64,000 bases of DNA, from contig JAHBTU010000004.1 of assembly GCA_019638455.1 (NCBI GenBank), forward strand, positions 558,001-622,000. The letters are read 5' to 3'. The position numbers and the translations under genes are program-made. Below are positions 63,301 to 64,000 of this stretch, piece after piece; the stretch's first letter is position 1; the number at the start of each line of letters is the position of its first letter. The notes below the pieces were generated by a model, which was not told the origin of the DNA, did not search any database, and saw only the letters and a list, made by a program, of their open reading frames with translations. The DNA is from Saprospiraceae bacterium. Lineage in GTDB: Bacteria > Bacteroidota > Bacteroidia > Chitinophagales > Saprospiraceae.

Positions 63301-63444
63301 AAAATGTTGGCAGAAAAGAAAGGGCAGTACGCGGCGGGCAGGCACGAAGAAATCTTCAATTTGGAAGGTGCATCGGGTGTGCTGTGGTATGAGTTGGTGA
63401 CGCCGTTCGGGATTTTGACAAAGAAAATGGTGGCAGTAAAATAA
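57325..63444 (+). CDS. Giant secreted beta-helix protein 2 with T9SS sorting domain
   Basis: A 2039-aa protein with signal peptide (FIITLMAFLILAANARAQ). A beta-helix block with choice-of-anchor Q ending is at about 27-605 (YVKPSGSGDGTSWANASGDL, GGGMYNQASSPGISHCVFSG, NPCFT-like ladders). Ig-like about 616-700. Then a roughly 148-aa Cys-containing domain repeated three times (about 703-852, 922-1071, 1140-1287), each starting FGxxxWxVYAWNAGGAxP and containing GCCDNHPNxW. Between copies lie WSTGETTPSI strands. Then SprB-like (about 1550), dockerin-like (about 1631), cohesin-like (about 1815) and T9SS domain (about 1955-2039). The start is ATG 57325, not the TTG three codons before. The C-terminal 400 aa are nearly the same as in giant 1. 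Likely a surface adhesin or glycan binder. Confidence 0.9.
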   Translation: MSINFLSRFPFIITLMAFLILAANARAQTIRYVKPSGSGDGTSWANASGDLQAMIDASASGDEVWVAAGVYKPTTGADRTISFSLKSGVAVYGGFPDTGDPDMDDRDWETYVTTLSGDIGAANDNSDNSYHVVFNQNVNNTALLDGFAISGGNATGDVNLHRNGGGMYNQASSPGISHCVFSGNGAGFRGGGMYNQDSHPAVSNCTFSNNTAGVAGGGAANNGSSAGIFTSCAFSFNSSGDVAFGDGAGGVLNSGGAAPVFNSCTFTGNSSAYGGGGMMNFSSSPTLNDCTFSQNTTGNGGGGGMLNNNASPVLTNCVFSQNIGTNGGGGMYNYFASPEMNNCSFTSNTAGTFSSGGGMSNSFSAPTLNDCTFTGNTCPGFGGGVESANESSCTFNRCVFTSNTAFGGGGIYFNYNTSDVLNQCLFAGNSAENSGGGVSFANGASPNLTNCNFIGNTSFIGGAVSVQSSSSATLTNCSMSGNSASTGGAMYTFSTQAALTNCILWGNSSGIGANSGVFLNASHSIIQQNSGVYPGTGNLNLDPLFVEQPPVGLGTTGNLQLQECSPAIDAGTNTGAPNEDFGGNTRPFNAVGTPESLTDMGAWEYQDTYTPAAAPSVSISGPTQVSCSVPAVYTATPVDGGASPVYQWKINGNNVGANSPTFSTMNLQSGDVVSCVMVSSISCAYPILATSNSIQVTLDPPPGDPSKFGNGEWRVYAWNAGGAEPGPGSWSTNYSGYYVATGLNFNTQNQWNADLSPSAAPGYQGCAVGNDNHSFSAKRKGFTCGYYRISIESHDDAAQLWLDGTMVWEHIGCCDNHPNEWEGFLDADSEVEFRVTEGGGGSHGAISFQLVTPAIVGLDGLCSGNPSATLSVSGGLQGDYEWSTGETTPSIEITTSGNYSVTIGHSGGCSVNASGTAASPEGDPTVFGVGEWRVYAWNAGGATPDANTWNANYAGYYTVSSVNLNTQNQWNNTASPSSASNYVGCPVGNDNHSWSAKRKDFTCGNYVISIDGHKDHAELWLDGVKVWEHSGCCDNHPNAWYGLLDEQTEIEFRVTHGTGTSYGAIFIQQVTPTLTGLNNLCGNPSATLAVSNNPAGNYLWSTGETTPSIQITSGGSYAVTLSTGSGCSAVLSGQAQGPAGDPAVFGDNVWNVYAWNAGGAEPTAGSWNTAYSGFYTANSLNLNTQQQWNNNQSPAMAPGYQGCPVGIDNHSFSAKRKGFPCDFYRISIDGHDDAAQLWIDGDMVWEHIGCCDNHPNAWQGFLGADSEVEFRVTEGGGESYGSISFHAGSITLTGTPTVCPGASNGMVSAPQLSGASYLWNTGANTASISGLSAGLYSVTVGSSAGCDDVSGSFTIEESITITGASTICQGGSATLQANINGPVIWNSGSFIFEKTSPGQADAIVPSTHITRGYSGFIYNAVTQNGPSASGVCGPVVNNVMWALGYIDDWASLTYTNTMPIPNCSGSSIPGLQLVMHLVAENIYLQVTFNYWQGGGGGNFTYTRTTGPSYLWSTGETTPSISVSAGGTYTVSTGNGDCTAGHTVTVSQPTFTATPSNGCSGPNDGQIAVSGETGGTGPYLYSIDNGTTYHAGATFTGLAAETYQVRIKDVNDCESAAIPVMVEACNTDIQISGKLIWEHDGASGVGSATVALTGDQIGSVTTPTAGTYSFTVTSGSNFTVTPTKTINKLNGVTTADVTRIQQHIAGANPITSLYKIVAADVNKDNAVTMQDAVTIHQALAGNPVALANFKTSWRFVPTSHTMNNPPWGFPEKITLTGVNNDMPDQDFFGIKTGDVVTPFTNPANFNHSEASGFALNAPDRVLQFGEQVAVTFSANQFSDLAALQFALKFDVEKLALAEIRPLTGLPISEENFGAYNISEGELRVVWSQAEGVLVEEGAAIFTLTFNVLETGGTLSEVLRLADEVLEGHAYTSALSDNEVKLNFFSATSANAPIAQPQIELLQNRPNPFSGQTVIGFVLPENCEAQLRVFDVSGKMLAEKKGQYAAGRHEEIFNLEGASGVLWYELVTPFGILTKKMVAVK

Positions 63445-63527
63445 CGTGAGTTCGGAGATTGATTCTTTGAAAATCAATTGCGTAAAGCACGCGCATCATA
63501 AACGAAGATGTCTCACAAGTTTAACTT

Positions 63528-63606
63528 TTGACAGGATTGACAGGATTGACAGGTTTTCCTCCCCGATAAAGGGCGCTAATTCTATAAATCTTGTCAATCC
63601 TGTCAA
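63528..63606. repeat. TTGACAGG hairpin repeat after giant 2
   Basis: TTGACAGGATTGACAGGATT and a near complement ending CTTGTCAATCCTGTCAA. It lies in 63445-63863, which otherwise holds only the minus-strand remnant at 63644-63796. Confidence 0.85.
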
Positions 63607-63643
63607 CAAATATCAATAGTGAGACGACCTCGTTTAGAGCAGG

Positions 63644-63796
63644 TTAAAGTGAAACCCGAAAGATGATGTCACACCGTGCATAGCCCGGCACAAGTGGGGT
63701 GTTGGCGCAGATGCCAACATCGGCAGAAGAAGTGATGCCAGCTTCACGGAAATATTTTTCGCATTCGTTCAATCCCGCAATATCTTTGTTGGCGGT
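63644..63796 (-). pseudogene. Possible C-terminal gene remnant
   Basis: The minus strand encodes about 50 residues ending in TAA (LNECEKYFREAGITSSADVG ... YARCDIIFRVSL). An in-frame TGA stands directly upstream (63797-63799) and no start codon is apparent, so this looks like the tail of a broken gene. I do not recognise the family. It could be chance coding. Confidence 0.3.
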
Positions 63797-63863
63797 TCAA
63801 TCTCCCCGCTGATTGCCGACCCTGTGGCGCAATATTGCGTAAGTTCCTTGTCAAAATGCAACC

Positions 63864-64000
63864 ATGAAACAACTGGTACTTTATTGCCTCCTGCTGTTGG
63901 GTCTTACCAATCCGGTAACGGCCCAGATTACCATCACCAATTCGGTTTTTCCTTCAATAGGCGACACGCTTCACTATGCTTTTGGCAACCAGCCCGGAGC
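63864..64000 (+). CDS. Secreted protein, start only (cut by window end)
   Basis: The 45 visible codons give a signal peptide (MKQLVLYCLLLLGLTNPVTAQ) and ITITNSVFPSIGDTLHYAFG, a beginning often seen in Bacteroidota secreted proteins that end in a T9SS domain. It has the same direction as the giant gene. Nothing more can be said. Confidence 0.7.
   Translation, partial: MKQLVLYCLLLLGLTNPVTAQITITNSVFPSIGDTLHYAFGNQPG

Noticed and set aside
34839..63444. Classical polysaccharide utilisation locus
   Set aside because: Amylase and HTCS genes are present, but no SusC/SusD pair was seen in the window.
1..64000. tRNA or rRNA genes
   Set aside because: Looked for in intergenic regions; no cloverleaf-like or rRNA-like stretch was recognised by eye.

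Overview
The window is chromosomal DNA of a Bacteroidota bacterium, most likely a member of the Saprospiria/Saprospiraceae. The evidence is many secreted proteins with type IX secretion (T9SS) C-terminal sorting domains, LytS/LytTR and hybrid AraC-type two-component systems (HTCS), Bacteroidota lipoproteins, promoters of the TTTG-N20-TAnnTTTG type, and an unusual load of dispersed intergenic repeats. No tRNA, rRNA, CRISPR array, transposase or phage gene was seen.

Layout. 1-3.2 kb: a LytS-type kinase (cut by the window edge), a BNR/propeller T9SS protein, an internally deleted kinase remnant and a LytTR regulator. 3.2-6.6 kb: on the minus strand, a TonB-C-domain protein, a vanadium haloperoxidase-like lipoprotein and a fatty acid hydroxylase/desaturase-like membrane protein, separated by two striking tandem-repeat blocks. 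6.8-9 kb: a second LytS/LytTR pair with a 73-bp repeat array between them. 9-14.8 kb: a heme/FG-GAP lipoprotein, a PhoX-like T9SS protein and a fused helical-domain/di-heme peroxidase. 14.7-20.8 kb: a duplicated LytTR fragment and small genes (LRR, two zf-TFIIB mini-proteins, SPFH lipoprotein, DUF2490 protein, exported beta-carbonic anhydrase) embedded in dispersed repeats. 20.8-34.8 kb: a classical HisKA/OmpR pair, lipoproteins, a 1007-aa propeller LytS kinase, META, DHFR-like, L19, YceI and T9SS proteins.

34.8-63.5 kb is the most remarkable part: a GH13 amylase of 1842 aa, then HTCS - giant beta-helix protein (2488 aa) - HTCS - giant beta-helix protein (2039 aa), all on the plus strand. The three secreted giants share a nearly identical C-terminal module (SprB-like repeat, dockerin-like calcium-binding pair, cohesin-like domain, T9SS sorting domain), and each HTCS gene is followed by an intergenic region carrying 20-21 bp direct repeats just before the giant gene. 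I read this as a sensor-controlled cell-surface system for polysaccharide or adhesion, without SusC/SusD.

The second theme is repeats: 33-bp palindromes (two inside coding sequence in the same reading frame), inverted nonamer arrays, a 73-bp array that supplies the end of a kinase, three copies of a 170-180 bp non-coding repeat, and TTGACAGG hairpins. Functions are assigned by reading the translated sequences and recognising motifs; no database search was run.
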